Position numbers and translations under genes: made by a program
Notes under the pieces: model-generated
Told to the model about the DNA's origin: nothing
Databases searched by the model: none
Seen by the model: only the letters and a program-made list of their open reading frames with translations
In this document: positions 50,705 to 59,553 of the stretch, piece after piece
How positions within the stretch are numbered: position 1 is the stretch's first letter
How the letters are laid out: every line of letters begins with the position of its first letter
Assembly (NCBI GenBank): GCA_019115845.1
Contig: DXCU01000103.1
Coordinates: 46,011-110,010, forward strand
From: Candidatus Rubneribacter avistercoris
GTDB taxonomy: Bacteria > Actinomycetota > Coriobacteriia > Coriobacteriales > Eggerthellaceae
DNA length: 64,000 bases
Direction: 5' to 3'

Positions 50705-52634
50705 GCAGCACGGCGGGCCTGGCAAGGGCAAGGGGTACGATCGCGGAGGGTCGCGGCAGGGTCGCCCGCGCGGCGGGGGAGGGCCGTCCGCGGGCGGCAG
50801 GCGCGAGTTCGGCGGCCGCCGCGACGACAGGCGCGACAGCCGAAACAGCAAGGGCGGCGCAGAGCGCGCCCCGCGTCACGGGGAGCGCCGCGACGGTGGC
50901 GGCAAGGGCCGCAGCTTCGATTCGCGCCGTGATGGGGCGAAGCGCTTCGACGACCGTCGCGACGGCAAGCGGGGCTTCGGACCCCGCCGCGACGACCGGC
51001 GGGAGCGGGGCTTGGAGGAGCGCAAGGGCTTCGACGGGCGCCGCGACGACCGGCGGAGTCAAGGCTTTGAGGACCGCAGGGGCTTTCGCGGCGGCAAGGA
51101 GCGCTCCGGCAACGCCCGGGACGGCCGCTTCGGCGAGCGCGAGAAGCGCCCCTTTGGCGAGAAGCGCCCCTTCGACAAGGAGCGCTCCTCGGGCGATCGC
51201 CGTCCGGCGAATGGGCGCCTTGGCGACTCGGGACGCTCGGGCGGCAAGGCGGAGCGCTTCGAGTTCGCACGCTCGAAGGCGACGCCGGCGCGCCTGGCGG
51301 CGCTCGAGGCGGTGCGCATCGTCCGCGAGCGCAAGGCATTCGCCAGCGACGTGATAGACTCCACCATCGACCGCTCGAGCCTCACGCCCGAGGATCGCGC
51401 GTTCGCCACGCGCCTGGTGCTGGGGTCGGTGAGCTCCGAAGGGACGCTCGACGAGGTCATAGATCGCGTTTTGGACGACCCGCACGACATCAGCCCGCTC
51501 GTGCGCGACGCGGTTCGCCTGTCCACTTACGAGATACTGTTCTTGGACAAGCGGTTCCATGCGGCCGTCGACCAGGGCGTCGAGATGGTGCGCGCCGTGG
51601 CTCCGCCCGCGGCGGGCGTGGCCAACTACATTCTGCGCAACATCGTCCGCCAAAGAAGCGCGTTCCCCTTCGGCGACCCCACGCAGGATCTGGAGGCGTT
51701 GGCGCGCCTGCAGGCGTTTCCCGCCTGGTTGGCCGCACTGCTCATGAAGGACCTGGGTCCTCAGGAGGCGGTTCGGCTCATGCAGGCGTCCAACCGGCCG
51801 GCGCCCCTCTACGTCTCCGTCAACGCGCTCAAGACGCGCGAGGAGCTGGTGCGCCGCGTGTTCGACCGCTTGGAGGAGCCGGTCGAGCACGTGGCGATAG
51901 ACGGCTTGGAGGTGGAGGGCTGCCTGCGCGTGGAGGATCCCCGCACCCTGCTCATCCCGGAGGTGGGCAGGCTGCTCAAGCAGGGGCGCCTCGTGGTGTC
52001 CGATGCGGCGTCGCAGCTGGTGGCTGCCTCGGTCCTGCCCGACGAGAAGCCCTCGTCGGTGCTGGAGGCGGGAGCCGGGCGCGGAACCAAGACCGTGCTT
52101 CTCCAGAGCGAGGCCCAAAGGCGGTGGGGGTCGCAGATAGAGACGTACGTGACGCTTGACAACCGCGCGTTCAAGACGAAGCTCCTTGAGGAGCGCGCCG
52201 GGCAGTGCGGCGCGCACGTGTCCGAGGCGCTGACGGGAGACGCTCTGCATGCCGAGGAGCTGACGGGAGGACGCCTCTTCGACCTGGTGTTCTTGGATGC
52301 GCCGTGCTCGGGCCTGGGGACGCTGCGCCGCCATCCGGAGATCCGCTGGCGCTTGAAGCTGGAGGAGATCGTGGAGATGGCGCGGCTGCAGCTCTCTTTG
52401 CTGCGCGCGCTGGCCGGCCGCGTGAGCCCCGGCGGCACGCTGGCCTACGCCACGTGCACGGTCACCCACGTGGAGTGCAACGGCGTGGTGAAGGCGTTTT
52501 TGGAGAGCGAGGAGGGGGCGGATTTCCGGCTGGCTCCCATCGCCGGCGGGTCCTGCGTGTCCACCCGACTCTCCGAAGGGTCCCCCGACGCCCATTTCGC
52601 GGTGCGCTTCGTGAGGGAGGGCAAGGGGGCCTAG
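50697..52634 (+). CDS. 16S rRNA m5C methyltransferase RsmB-like with ~190-aa Arg/Gly/Asp-rich N-terminal extension
   Basis: NusB-like domain from LAALEAVRIVRERKAF; LEAGAGRGTKTVLLQSEA; DAPCSGLGTLRRHPEIRWR; YATCTVTHVECN; N-term RGG/RRDDRR low complexity. Confidence 0.88.
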   Translation: MSEQHGGPGKGKGYDRGGSRQGRPRGGGGPSAGGRREFGGRRDDRRDSRNSKGGAERAPRHGERRDGGGKGRSFDSRRDGAKRFDDRRDGKRGFGPRRDDRRERGLEERKGFDGRRDDRRSQGFEDRRGFRGGKERSGNARDGRFGEREKRPFGEKRPFDKERSSGDRRPANGRLGDSGRSGGKAERFEFARSKATPARLAALEAVRIVRERKAFASDVIDSTIDRSSLTPEDRAFATRLVLGSVSSEGTLDEVIDRVLDDPHDISPLVRDAVRLSTYEILFLDKRFHAAVDQGVEMVRAVAPPAAGVANYILRNIVRQRSAFPFGDPTQDLEALARLQAFPAWLAALLMKDLGPQEAVRLMQASNRPAPLYVSVNALKTREELVRRVFDRLEEPVEHVAIDGLEVEGCLRVEDPRTLLIPEVGRLLKQGRLVVSDAASQLVAASVLPDEKPSSVLEAGAGRGTKTVLLQSEAQRRWGSQIETYVTLDNRAFKTKLLEERAGQCGAHVSEALTGDALHAEELTGGRLFDLVFLDAPCSGLGTLRRHPEIRWRLKLEEIVEMARLQLSLLRALAGRVSPGGTLAYATCTVTHVECNGVVKAFLESEEGADFRLAPIAGGSCVSTRLSEGSPDAHFAVRFVREGKGA

Positions 52635-52686
52635 GCGGGTCGCGTCCGCCGGCTCCTCGCGCCGCCCATCCGACAAAAGGCGCTCC

Positions 52687-52716
52687 GAACGCGGCGAGAT
52701 CGCCGCGTTCGGGTTT
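52687..52716 (+). terminator. Hairpin after rsmB-like gene
   Basis: CGAACGCGGCG-agat-CGCCGCGTTCG-ggTTT. Confidence 0.6.
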
Positions 52717-52778
52717 ACAATGGCACGCGTTTGCGAAAAGGAAGATCGAAAGAGAGATCGAAAAGGAGGTCCGCGTAC

Positions 52779-53360
52779 ATGGAACCGAACATCAAAGAAG
52801 TGGCGGGGCGCATCCGCGCGCTGCGCGAGGACCTCGACATCACCATGCAGGAGATGGCCGACGCGACGGGCCGGTCGGTGGCCGAGTACGCCGCGCAGGA
52901 GTCCGGCGAGCAGGATCTGTCGTTCACGTTCCTCTACAAGTGCGCCCAGCGTCTGGGCGTCGACGTGATAGAGCTGCTCACCGGCGAGGACCCGCACCTT
53001 TCCGGCTACTCGCTCACGCGGGCCGCCGACGGGCTTTCCATCAAGCGGCGCGCCGGGTTCGAGTACCTGCACAAGGCCCCGCATTTCAAGAACAAGCTGG
53101 CCGAGCCGTTCTTGGTCACGGCACCCTACCTGGAGGAGGAGCAGGATCGGCCCATCCACCTGTCCTATCACAAAGGCCAGGAGCTGGATTTCGTCATCTC
53201 GGGCAGAATGCGCTTCGCCTACGAGGACCACGTGGAGGAGCTTGAGGCGGGCGATCTGCTCATGTACGACTCGGGCCGCGGCCACGGCATGATAGCCACC
53301 GGCGGCGAGCCGTGCGTGTTTTTGGCCGTCGTCATGAAGCCGAACGGGGAGATTATCTAG
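52779..53360 (+). CDS. XRE-family regulator with C-terminal cupin domain (copy 1)
   Basis: VAGRIRALREDLDITMQEMADATG HTH; cupin HLSYHKGQELDFVISGRMRFAYEDHVEELEAGDLLMYDSGRGHGM. Confidence 0.9.
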   Translation: MEPNIKEVAGRIRALREDLDITMQEMADATGRSVAEYAAQESGEQDLSFTFLYKCAQRLGVDVIELLTGEDPHLSGYSLTRAADGLSIKRRAGFEYLHKAPHFKNKLAEPFLVTAPYLEEEQDRPIHLSYHKGQELDFVISGRMRFAYEDHVEELEAGDLLMYDSGRGHGMIATGGEPCVFLAVVMKPNGEII

Positions 53361-53483
53361 GCGCTGCCGTCTGCGGGCGCGTCCGTTGCGGCGGGCGCGC
53401 GCTTTCGGCAGCGCCGTTTTCGAGACGATCCTATCCGTTTGGCGGCGCGACGCCGCCGCGTGCCTTGAAAGAAGACCAATCCA

Positions 53484-55259
53484 ATGAGAAACATCAACGA
53501 GCGTTTCGTCACCGAAGCCTACGACGAGGGCGGCCTGCTCACGGAGTTCGCCGTCAACTGCCCCGACTCCTTCAACTTCGGCTACGACGTGGTGGACGAC
53601 ATAGCCGAGAACGACCCCGACCGCCGCGCCATGGTGTGGTGCAACCCCGAGGGCGAGGAGCACGTGTTCACGTTCGCCGACATGAAGAGGTGGTCGGACA
53701 AGACGGCGAACTTCCTGGCCGAGGCCGGCATCGGGCGGGGCGACTACGTCATGGTCATCCTGCGCCGCCACTACCAGTTCTGGTTCGTAGCCACGGCGCT
53801 CGCGAAGCTCGGCGCCGTCATGGTGCCCGCCACGTTCATGCTCAAGGAGCACGATCTGGAGTACCGCCTGAACGGCGCGTCCGTGAAGGCGATCATCGCC
53901 ACCTCGCTCGGCTCCATCGCCGATGTGACGGACCGCGTGGCCGACGCGTGCCCCACGCTGGAAACACGCATCCTCGTGAACGGCGCGGGCGGCGGCCTCA
54001 CGCCGGAGGACGCCGAGGGTAACCTCGTGCTCCCCGACGACGGGGAGCCTTTGGGGCCGGCGCTGTCCGGGCCGGAGGGCGTGTGCGCCGCACCGGCCGA
54101 GCGCGAGGGCTGGCTCGACTTCAACACGGGCGTGCGCGCGGCTTCTGCGGACTTCGCGCGCCGCGAGACGCGGGCGGCCGACCCCATGCTCATGTACTTC
54201 TCCTCCGGCACGTCGGGTAATCCCAAGATGGTGCTGCACGACTCCGAGTACGCCATCGCGCACCTGGTCACGGCCAAGCACTGGCACAACGTGGACCCCG
54301 ACGGCCTGCACTTCACCATCGCCGACACGGGCTGGGGCAAGGCCGTGTGGGGCAAGTACTACGGCCAGTGGCTCATGGAGGCGTGCGTGTTCACTTACGA
54401 CTTCGACCGCTTCCGCCCCGCCGACATCCTCTCGCTCATCGGCAGGTACGGCATCACCACGCTGTGCTGCCCGCCCACCATGTACCGCATGATGATGGCC
54501 GAGGACGTGGACGCCTACGACCTTTCGTCGCTTGCGTACTCCACCACGGCGGGCGAGGCGCTCAACCCCGACCTGTTCGATTTTTGGAAGGAGCACACAG
54601 GCCTCACCATTTACGAAGGGTTCGGGCAGACCGAAACGCCGCTCACCATCGCCAACCTCACGGGATCGGTGCCGCGCCCGGGATCCATGGGAAAGCCCAT
54701 CCCGCTCTACAACGTGGAGATCCAGCGCCCCGACGGCTCGCGCTGCGACACGGGCGAGACGGGGGAGGTGTGCATCGACATCAGCCGGAAGGCGCCCGGC
54801 ATCATGCTGGAGTACTACCGCGACCCTGAGAAGACGCACGCCGCCATGCACGACGGCTGGTACCACACCGGCGACACGGCCTGGTGCGACGAGGACGGCT
54901 ACTTCTGGTACGTGGGGCGCAACGACGACGTCATCAAGTCGAGCGGCTACCGCATAGGCCCCTTCGAGATAGAGAGCGTGCTGCTGGAGCACGAGGCGGT
55001 GCGCGAGTGCGCCGTCACGGGCGTGCCCGACCCGGTGCGCGGCAAGGCCGTGAAGGCCACCGTCGTGCTGGCGGAGGGCTTCGCGGGCACCGACGCGCTC
55101 ACGCGCGAGCTGCAGACCTGGGTGAAGCGCAAGACCGCGCCGTACAAGTACCCCCGCATCGTGGAGTACGCCGACGCGCTGCCGAAAACCGTCAACGGCA
55201 AGATCCGCCGTGCGGCTATCCGCGAGGCTGACGAGGCGGCGCCCGAGGGCCTCGTATGA
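53484..55259 (+). CDS. AMP-forming acyl-CoA/acetyl-CoA synthetase family (copy 1)
   Basis: LMYFSSGTSGNPKMVLHD; YEGFGQTETPLTIANL; WYHTGDTAWCDEDGYFWYVGRNDDVIKSSGYRIGPFEIES; KTVNGKIRR. Confidence 0.93.
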   Translation: MRNINERFVTEAYDEGGLLTEFAVNCPDSFNFGYDVVDDIAENDPDRRAMVWCNPEGEEHVFTFADMKRWSDKTANFLAEAGIGRGDYVMVILRRHYQFWFVATALAKLGAVMVPATFMLKEHDLEYRLNGASVKAIIATSLGSIADVTDRVADACPTLETRILVNGAGGGLTPEDAEGNLVLPDDGEPLGPALSGPEGVCAAPAEREGWLDFNTGVRAASADFARRETRAADPMLMYFSSGTSGNPKMVLHDSEYAIAHLVTAKHWHNVDPDGLHFTIADTGWGKAVWGKYYGQWLMEACVFTYDFDRFRPADILSLIGRYGITTLCCPPTMYRMMMAEDVDAYDLSSLAYSTTAGEALNPDLFDFWKEHTGLTIYEGFGQTETPLTIANLTGSVPRPGSMGKPIPLYNVEIQRPDGSRCDTGETGEVCIDISRKAPGIMLEYYRDPEKTHAAMHDGWYHTGDTAWCDEDGYFWYVGRNDDVIKSSGYRIGPFEIESVLLEHEAVRECAVTGVPDPVRGKAVKATVVLAEGFAGTDALTRELQTWVKRKTAPYKYPRIVEYADALPKTVNGKIRRAAIREADEAAPEGLV

Positions 55260-55984
55260 CAGGCGGCGGGCGCTGGGAGCCTTCCGCCCCCGTGGTCGTC
55301 GTCGTGGGGCACTACGGGGTGGGGAAGACCAACCTGTCGCTTAACCTGGCCTTCGACGCGCGGGAGCGCGGGAGCGCGGTGGCGCTGGTGGACCTGGACG
55401 TGGTGAACCCCTACTTCCGGTCGAGCGGCAGCCGCGCGCTTCTGGAGGAGCGCGGCGTGCGCCTGGTGGCGCCGGTGTTCGCCGGCACGAACCTGGACGG
55501 CCCGAGCCTGTCGCCGGAGGTTCCGGCCGCGATCGAGTGGGCGCGGGCGGCGCCGGGGCGCGTGGCGGTTGTGGACGCGGGCGGCGACGACGCGGGCGCA
55601 ACGGCGCTCGGGCGCTTCGCGGACGCGGTGGCCGCAGGACCCTACGAGATGCTCTATGTGGTGAACCGCTCCCGCAACCTCACGCAGGATCCGGCCGGCG
55701 CGGCGGAGGTGCTGCGCGAAGTGGAGGCCGCGAGCCGCTTGCGCGCGACGGCCGTCGTCAACAACACGCACCTCAAAGGCGACACCGACCTCGAGACGAT
55801 CAGGCGGGGGATCCCCTTCGCCGAGGAGGTCGCGCGCGCTTCGGGCCTTCCGCTCGCGTTCACCACGGCGCCGACCGCGTTGGCTGATGTGCTCGCCGAC
55901 CGGCAAAACGACCGCTTTCGGCAAACCGACGGCGGGTGCGGGGCCTATCCTGTGCGAGTATACGTGAGGACACCTTGGGAATAG
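55256..55984 (+). CDS. ParA/MinD-like P-loop ATPase, translationally coupled to acyl-CoA ligase
   Basis: VVVVVGHYGVGKTNLSLNLAFDARERGSAVALVDLDVVNPYFRSSG; VVDAGGDDAGA; ATGA overlap with upstream gene. Confidence 0.8.
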   Translation: MTGGGRWEPSAPVVVVVGHYGVGKTNLSLNLAFDARERGSAVALVDLDVVNPYFRSSGSRALLEERGVRLVAPVFAGTNLDGPSLSPEVPAAIEWARAAPGRVAVVDAGGDDAGATALGRFADAVAAGPYEMLYVVNRSRNLTQDPAGAAEVLREVEAASRLRATAVVNNTHLKGDTDLETIRRGIPFAEEVARASGLPLAFTTAPTALADVLADRQNDRFRQTDGGCGAYPVRVYVRTPWE

Positions 55985-56052
55985 ACAAGAGGGGCGCCGC
56001 GCATCGAAGGAGGCGGGGCGCCCTGCCCGTTTGAGACGAGAGAGGCGAGGCA

Positions 56053-56259
56053 ATGGCGAGAATCAGCGTGGACGACTCCTTCTGCAAGGGGTGCGGCCTG
56101 TGCGTCGACGCGTGCCCTGTGGGCATCGTCGAGCTTGACCGAGAGACGATCACGGCGAAGGGCTACCATCCGGCGCGCTGCGTGGACCAGGACGCGTGCA
56201 CCGGTTGCGCGTCCTGCGCGACGATGTGCCCGGACGTCGCGATCACGGTGGAAAGGTAG
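56053..56259 (+). CDS. 2x[4Fe-4S] ferredoxin subunit of 2-oxoacid:ferredoxin oxidoreductase
   Basis: CKGCGLCVDACPVGIVEL; CTGCASCATMCPDVAITV. Confidence 0.93.
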   Translation: MARISVDDSFCKGCGLCVDACPVGIVELDRETITAKGYHPARCVDQDACTGCASCATMCPDVAITVER

Positions 56260-56264
56260 GGGGC

Positions 56265-57344
56265 ATGGCGGAGAAAGTTCTCATGAAGGGCAACGAGGCC
56301 CTGGCGGAGGCCGCGCTGCGTGCGGGCTGCCGCTTTTTCTTCGGGTATCCCATCACGCCGCAGACAGAGCTTGCGGCCTACATGTCAAAGCGCATGCCGA
56401 AGGTGGGCGGCACGTATCTGCAGGCCGAGAGCGAGGTCGCTGCCATCAACATGGTGTACGGCGCCGCAGCCGCCGGTGCGCGCGTCATGACGTCGTCGTC
56501 CTCGCCGGGCATCTCGCTCAAGGGGGAGGGCATCTCCTACATGGCCGGCGCCGACCTTCCGGGCGTCATCATCAACGTGCAGCGCGGCGGCCCGGGCCTC
56601 GGCGGCATCCAGCCTTCGCAGGCCGACTACTGGCAGGCGACGCGCGCGCTCGGCCACGGCGATTTCCACGTGGTGGTGTACGCGCCCTCCACGGTGCAGG
56701 AGATGGCCGACTACGCCTACGGCGCCTTCGACGTGGCCGACAAGTACCGCACGCCCGTCATGATCCTGGCCGACGGCATGCTCGGCCAGATGATGGAGCC
56801 GGTGGAGCTGCCGGACCCCCTCGATCCGGCCGACCTCCCCGAAAAGCCCTGGGCCACCTCCGGCCACGGGCATGCGCGCGCACACAACGTGGTGAACTCG
56901 CTTTACCTCACCGCCGACGCGCTTGAGCGGCTCAACGTCGAACGCTACGAGCGCTACGCGCGGATCGAGCGCGACGAGCAGCGCGCGGAGACGTTCATGA
57001 CCGACGATGCCGACATCGTGGCGGTGGCGTTCGGCGCGAGTGCCCGTGTGGCCCGCTCGGCCGTGGTCGCCGCGCGCGAGCAGGGCATCAAGGCCGGCCT
57101 CGTCAGACCGATCACGCTGTGGCCGTTCCCCGTGGACGCCATCGAGGCCACCGTGCCCTCCGCGAAGGCGTACCTGTCCGTGGAGATGAGCATGGGCCAG
57201 ATGGTCGACGACGTGCGCCTGGCCGTGGCGGGCCGGCGGCCCGTCGACTTCTACGGCCGCACCGGCGGCGTCATCCCGACGCCCGCCGAGGTGCTGGGCA
57301 AACTCGCGACCATGAACGAGGACCTTGCGAAAGGAGGGGAGTAG
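56265..57344 (+). CDS. 2-oxoacid:ferredoxin oxidoreductase alpha subunit (VorB-like)
   Basis: VLMKGNEALAEAALRAGCRFFFGYPITPQTELAAYMSKRMP; SSSSPGISLKGEGISYMAGADLPGVIINVQRGGPGLGGIQPSQADYW. Confidence 0.92.
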   Translation: MAEKVLMKGNEALAEAALRAGCRFFFGYPITPQTELAAYMSKRMPKVGGTYLQAESEVAAINMVYGAAAAGARVMTSSSSPGISLKGEGISYMAGADLPGVIINVQRGGPGLGGIQPSQADYWQATRALGHGDFHVVVYAPSTVQEMADYAYGAFDVADKYRTPVMILADGMLGQMMEPVELPDPLDPADLPEKPWATSGHGHARAHNVVNSLYLTADALERLNVERYERYARIERDEQRAETFMTDDADIVAVAFGASARVARSAVVAAREQGIKAGLVRPITLWPFPVDAIEATVPSAKAYLSVEMSMGQMVDDVRLAVAGRRPVDFYGRTGGVIPTPAEVLGKLATMNEDLAKGGE

Positions 57345-57347
57345 GCC

Positions 57348-58196
57348 ATGGCAGAGAAGGAGCTGAAAACCGTGTTCGAGCGTCCCCATGCGCTGCTGCC
57401 CGTCGTGACGAACTACTGCCCTGGCTGCACGCACGGCATCGTGAACCGGCTGGTGGCCGAGTGCTTGGACGAGCTGGACGTGGAGGGCCGCTCCGTGGGC
57501 GTGGCGCCCGTGGGCTGCTCGGTGATGGCGTACGACTTCTTCGGATGCGACATGATAGAGGCGGCGCACGGCCGCGCGCCGGCGGTGGCCACGGCGGTGA
57601 AGCGCGTGCATCCGGAGGGCGTCGTGTTCGCCTACCAAGGCGACGGCGACCTGGCCTCCATCGGCATGGCCGAGACCATCCACGCGGCCACGCGCGGCGA
57701 GCACATCACCGTCATCTTCATCAACAACGCCATCTACGGCATGACGGGCGGGCAGATGGCCCCCACGAGCCTGCCGAACCAGGTGACGCAGACCTCGCCC
57801 TACGGGCGCGACGTGTCCGCCGCAGGCTACCCCATCCGCGTGTGCGAGCTTCTCAGCTCGCTTGACGGCGTGGCGTACCTGGAGCGCGTGACGGTGGACT
57901 GCCCCAAAAACGTGCGCAAGGCCAAAAAGGCCATCAAGAAGGCGTTTCAAAACCAGGTGGACGGCGTGGGCTACTCGCTGGTGGAAGTGGTGTCCACCTG
58001 TCCCACGAACTGGGGCATGACGCCGCAGGAGGCGTTTGTGTGGATGCGCGAGAACATGCTGCCGTACTACCCGCTGGGCGTGTACAAAGACGTGGTGGCC
58101 GAAGGCTACGCGAACGCAGCCGAGGCCGCGGCGGCCCGGGCGGCCGCCTGCCCGATGGCCAACCCTGCCCCTGCGACGGAAGGAGGCGCGCGATGA
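57348..58196 (+). CDS. 2-oxoacid:ferredoxin oxidoreductase beta (TPP-binding) subunit
   Basis: NYCPGCTHGIVNRL; PVGCSVMAYDFFGCDMIEAAHGRAPAVATAVKRV; YQGDGDLASIGMAETIHAA; INNAIYGMTGGQMAPTS. Confidence 0.94.
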   Translation: MAEKELKTVFERPHALLPVVTNYCPGCTHGIVNRLVAECLDELDVEGRSVGVAPVGCSVMAYDFFGCDMIEAAHGRAPAVATAVKRVHPEGVVFAYQGDGDLASIGMAETIHAATRGEHITVIFINNAIYGMTGGQMAPTSLPNQVTQTSPYGRDVSAAGYPIRVCELLSSLDGVAYLERVTVDCPKNVRKAKKAIKKAFQNQVDGVGYSLVEVVSTCPTNWGMTPQEAFVWMRENMLPYYPLGVYKDVVAEGYANAAEAAAARAAACPMANPAPATEGGAR

Positions 58197-58729
58197 GCTG
58201 CAACCTCGACATCGTGCTCGCCGGCTTCGGCGGGCAGGGCGTGCTGTTCGCCGGCAAGCTCATCGCCTACGCGGGCCTTTTGGAGGGGCGCGAGGTGTCG
58301 TGGCTGCCCTCCTACGGGCCGGAGATGCGCGGCGGCACGGCCAACTGCAGCGTGTGCCTGTCGGACGATCCCATCGGCAGTCCTCTTGTGACCTCTCCGA
58401 ACGCCCTTGTGGCCATGAACCAGCCCTCGCTCGACAAGTTCGAAGGCAGCGTGGTCGAAGGCGGCGTGGCGGTGGTGGACTCCACGCTCGTCCAGCGCGT
58501 TCCGGAGATCCCGGGCGTGCGCATGCGTGCTCTTCCCGCCACCGCCATGGCCGAGGAGGCCGGCTTCAAGAAGCTCGCCAACATCATCCTGGCCGGCAAG
58601 CTGTACGCCGAGACGTCCTTCTGCGAGGAGGAGACGCTGTGGAAGGCCATGGAGAAGTGCGTGCCCGCGAGGAAGGCCGCCATGTTGGAGATGAACAAGC
58701 AGGCGCTGAAGCTGGGCATGGAGGCGTAA
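58193..58729 (+). CDS. 2-oxoacid:ferredoxin oxidoreductase gamma subunit
   Basis: DIVLAGFGGQGVLFAGKLIAYAGLLEGREVSWLPSYGPEMRGGTANCSVCLSD. Confidence 0.94.
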   Translation: MSCNLDIVLAGFGGQGVLFAGKLIAYAGLLEGREVSWLPSYGPEMRGGTANCSVCLSDDPIGSPLVTSPNALVAMNQPSLDKFEGSVVEGGVAVVDSTLVQRVPEIPGVRMRALPATAMAEEAGFKKLANIILAGKLYAETSFCEEETLWKAMEKCVPARKAAMLEMNKQALKLGMEA

Positions 58730-58730
58730 T

Positions 58731-58936
58731 GTTCCGCCGGCCTGTCGTCCGGCGGAACAGGTCGACGCTGCGGCTTCCCGTGGCACCCGATCTCGCCCCT
58801 TTGCCCTGCCGCAGCGAAGCTGCGCAGGGCGCGCCCGCTCGGGCGCATAGCGTGGCACTGAACAAGCCCCTGGCTTGTTCAGCACGTGCGAAGCACGCTC
58901 GGCCGCGAAACGGGGCGATCTCGGGCACCACGGGAA
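58731..58936. repeat. Highly structured intergenic element: long imperfect inverted repeat enclosing four hairpins, plus one 5' hairpin
   Basis: 5' hairpin GTTCCGCCGG/CCGGCGGAAC; outer arms 58775-58799 and 58912-58936 (21/25 complementary); inner hairpins at 58804-58829, 58831-58846, 58858-58882, 58885-58897. Confidence 0.75.
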
Positions 58937-58980
58937 CCCTCGCTGACCGATATGGACCTATGAAGTTGGAAAGGAAACCG

Positions 58981-59532
58981 ATGGTAGCTGAACTGGCTGA
59001 GATCGGCCTGCGCATCAAGGGCCTGCGTGAGGCGTGCGACGTCACGCGCGAGGAGATGGCGGTCGAGCTGGAGGTGCCGCTTGGTACGTACGAGCGCTGG
59101 GAGGAGACGGGCGAGGACGTGCCCATCTCGGCGATCTACCACATCGCGCGGCGCTTCGGCGTGGAGTTCACCGAGATCTTGACGGGCACCGCGGCGAAGC
59201 TGGACACCTATCAGGTGGTGCGCTACGGCGAGGGGCGCGAGGTGGACCGCAACCCCGAGTACCATTTCGAGGACTTGGCGTGGCGCTACGTCGGCAAGGT
59301 CATGCAGCCGCTTCTGGTGGTGCTCGACCCCTCCGACAAGCCCGCGAAGCTCGTTTCGCACTCGGGGCAGGAGTTCAACCTGGTGCTCGAGGGCACGGTC
59401 ATCGTCACCTGGGAGGACAAGGAGTTCGAGCTGCATCCCGGCGACAGCATCTACTTCAACCCCGAGCACCCGCACGGCCAGCGCTGCGCCGGCGACGTGC
59501 CTGCGAAATTCGTAACGATAATAGCCGAGTAG
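58981..59532 (+). CDS. XRE-family regulator with C-terminal cupin domain (copy 2)
   Basis: IGLRIKGLREACDVTREEMAVELEVPLGTYERWEETG; cupin VSHSGQEFNLVLEGTVIVTWEDKEFELHPGDSIYFNPEHPHGQRC. Confidence 0.9.
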   Translation: MVAELAEIGLRIKGLREACDVTREEMAVELEVPLGTYERWEETGEDVPISAIYHIARRFGVEFTEILTGTAAKLDTYQVVRYGEGREVDRNPEYHFEDLAWRYVGKVMQPLLVVLDPSDKPAKLVSHSGQEFNLVLEGTVIVTWEDKEFELHPGDSIYFNPEHPHGQRCAGDVPAKFVTIIAE

Positions 59533-59553
59533 GACGAGAGGAACGCACGACCA

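Noticed and set aside
51000-51200. Short repeated DNA units that could suggest a CRISPR or minisatellite
   Set aside because: Repeats are in frame, irregularly spaced and encode the RGG/RRDDRR tail of the RsmB-like protein.
50604-54992. 1462-aa minus-strand ORF
   Set aside because: Shadow of fmt/rsmB/XRE-cupin/ligase genes, all of which have clear family motifs on plus strand.
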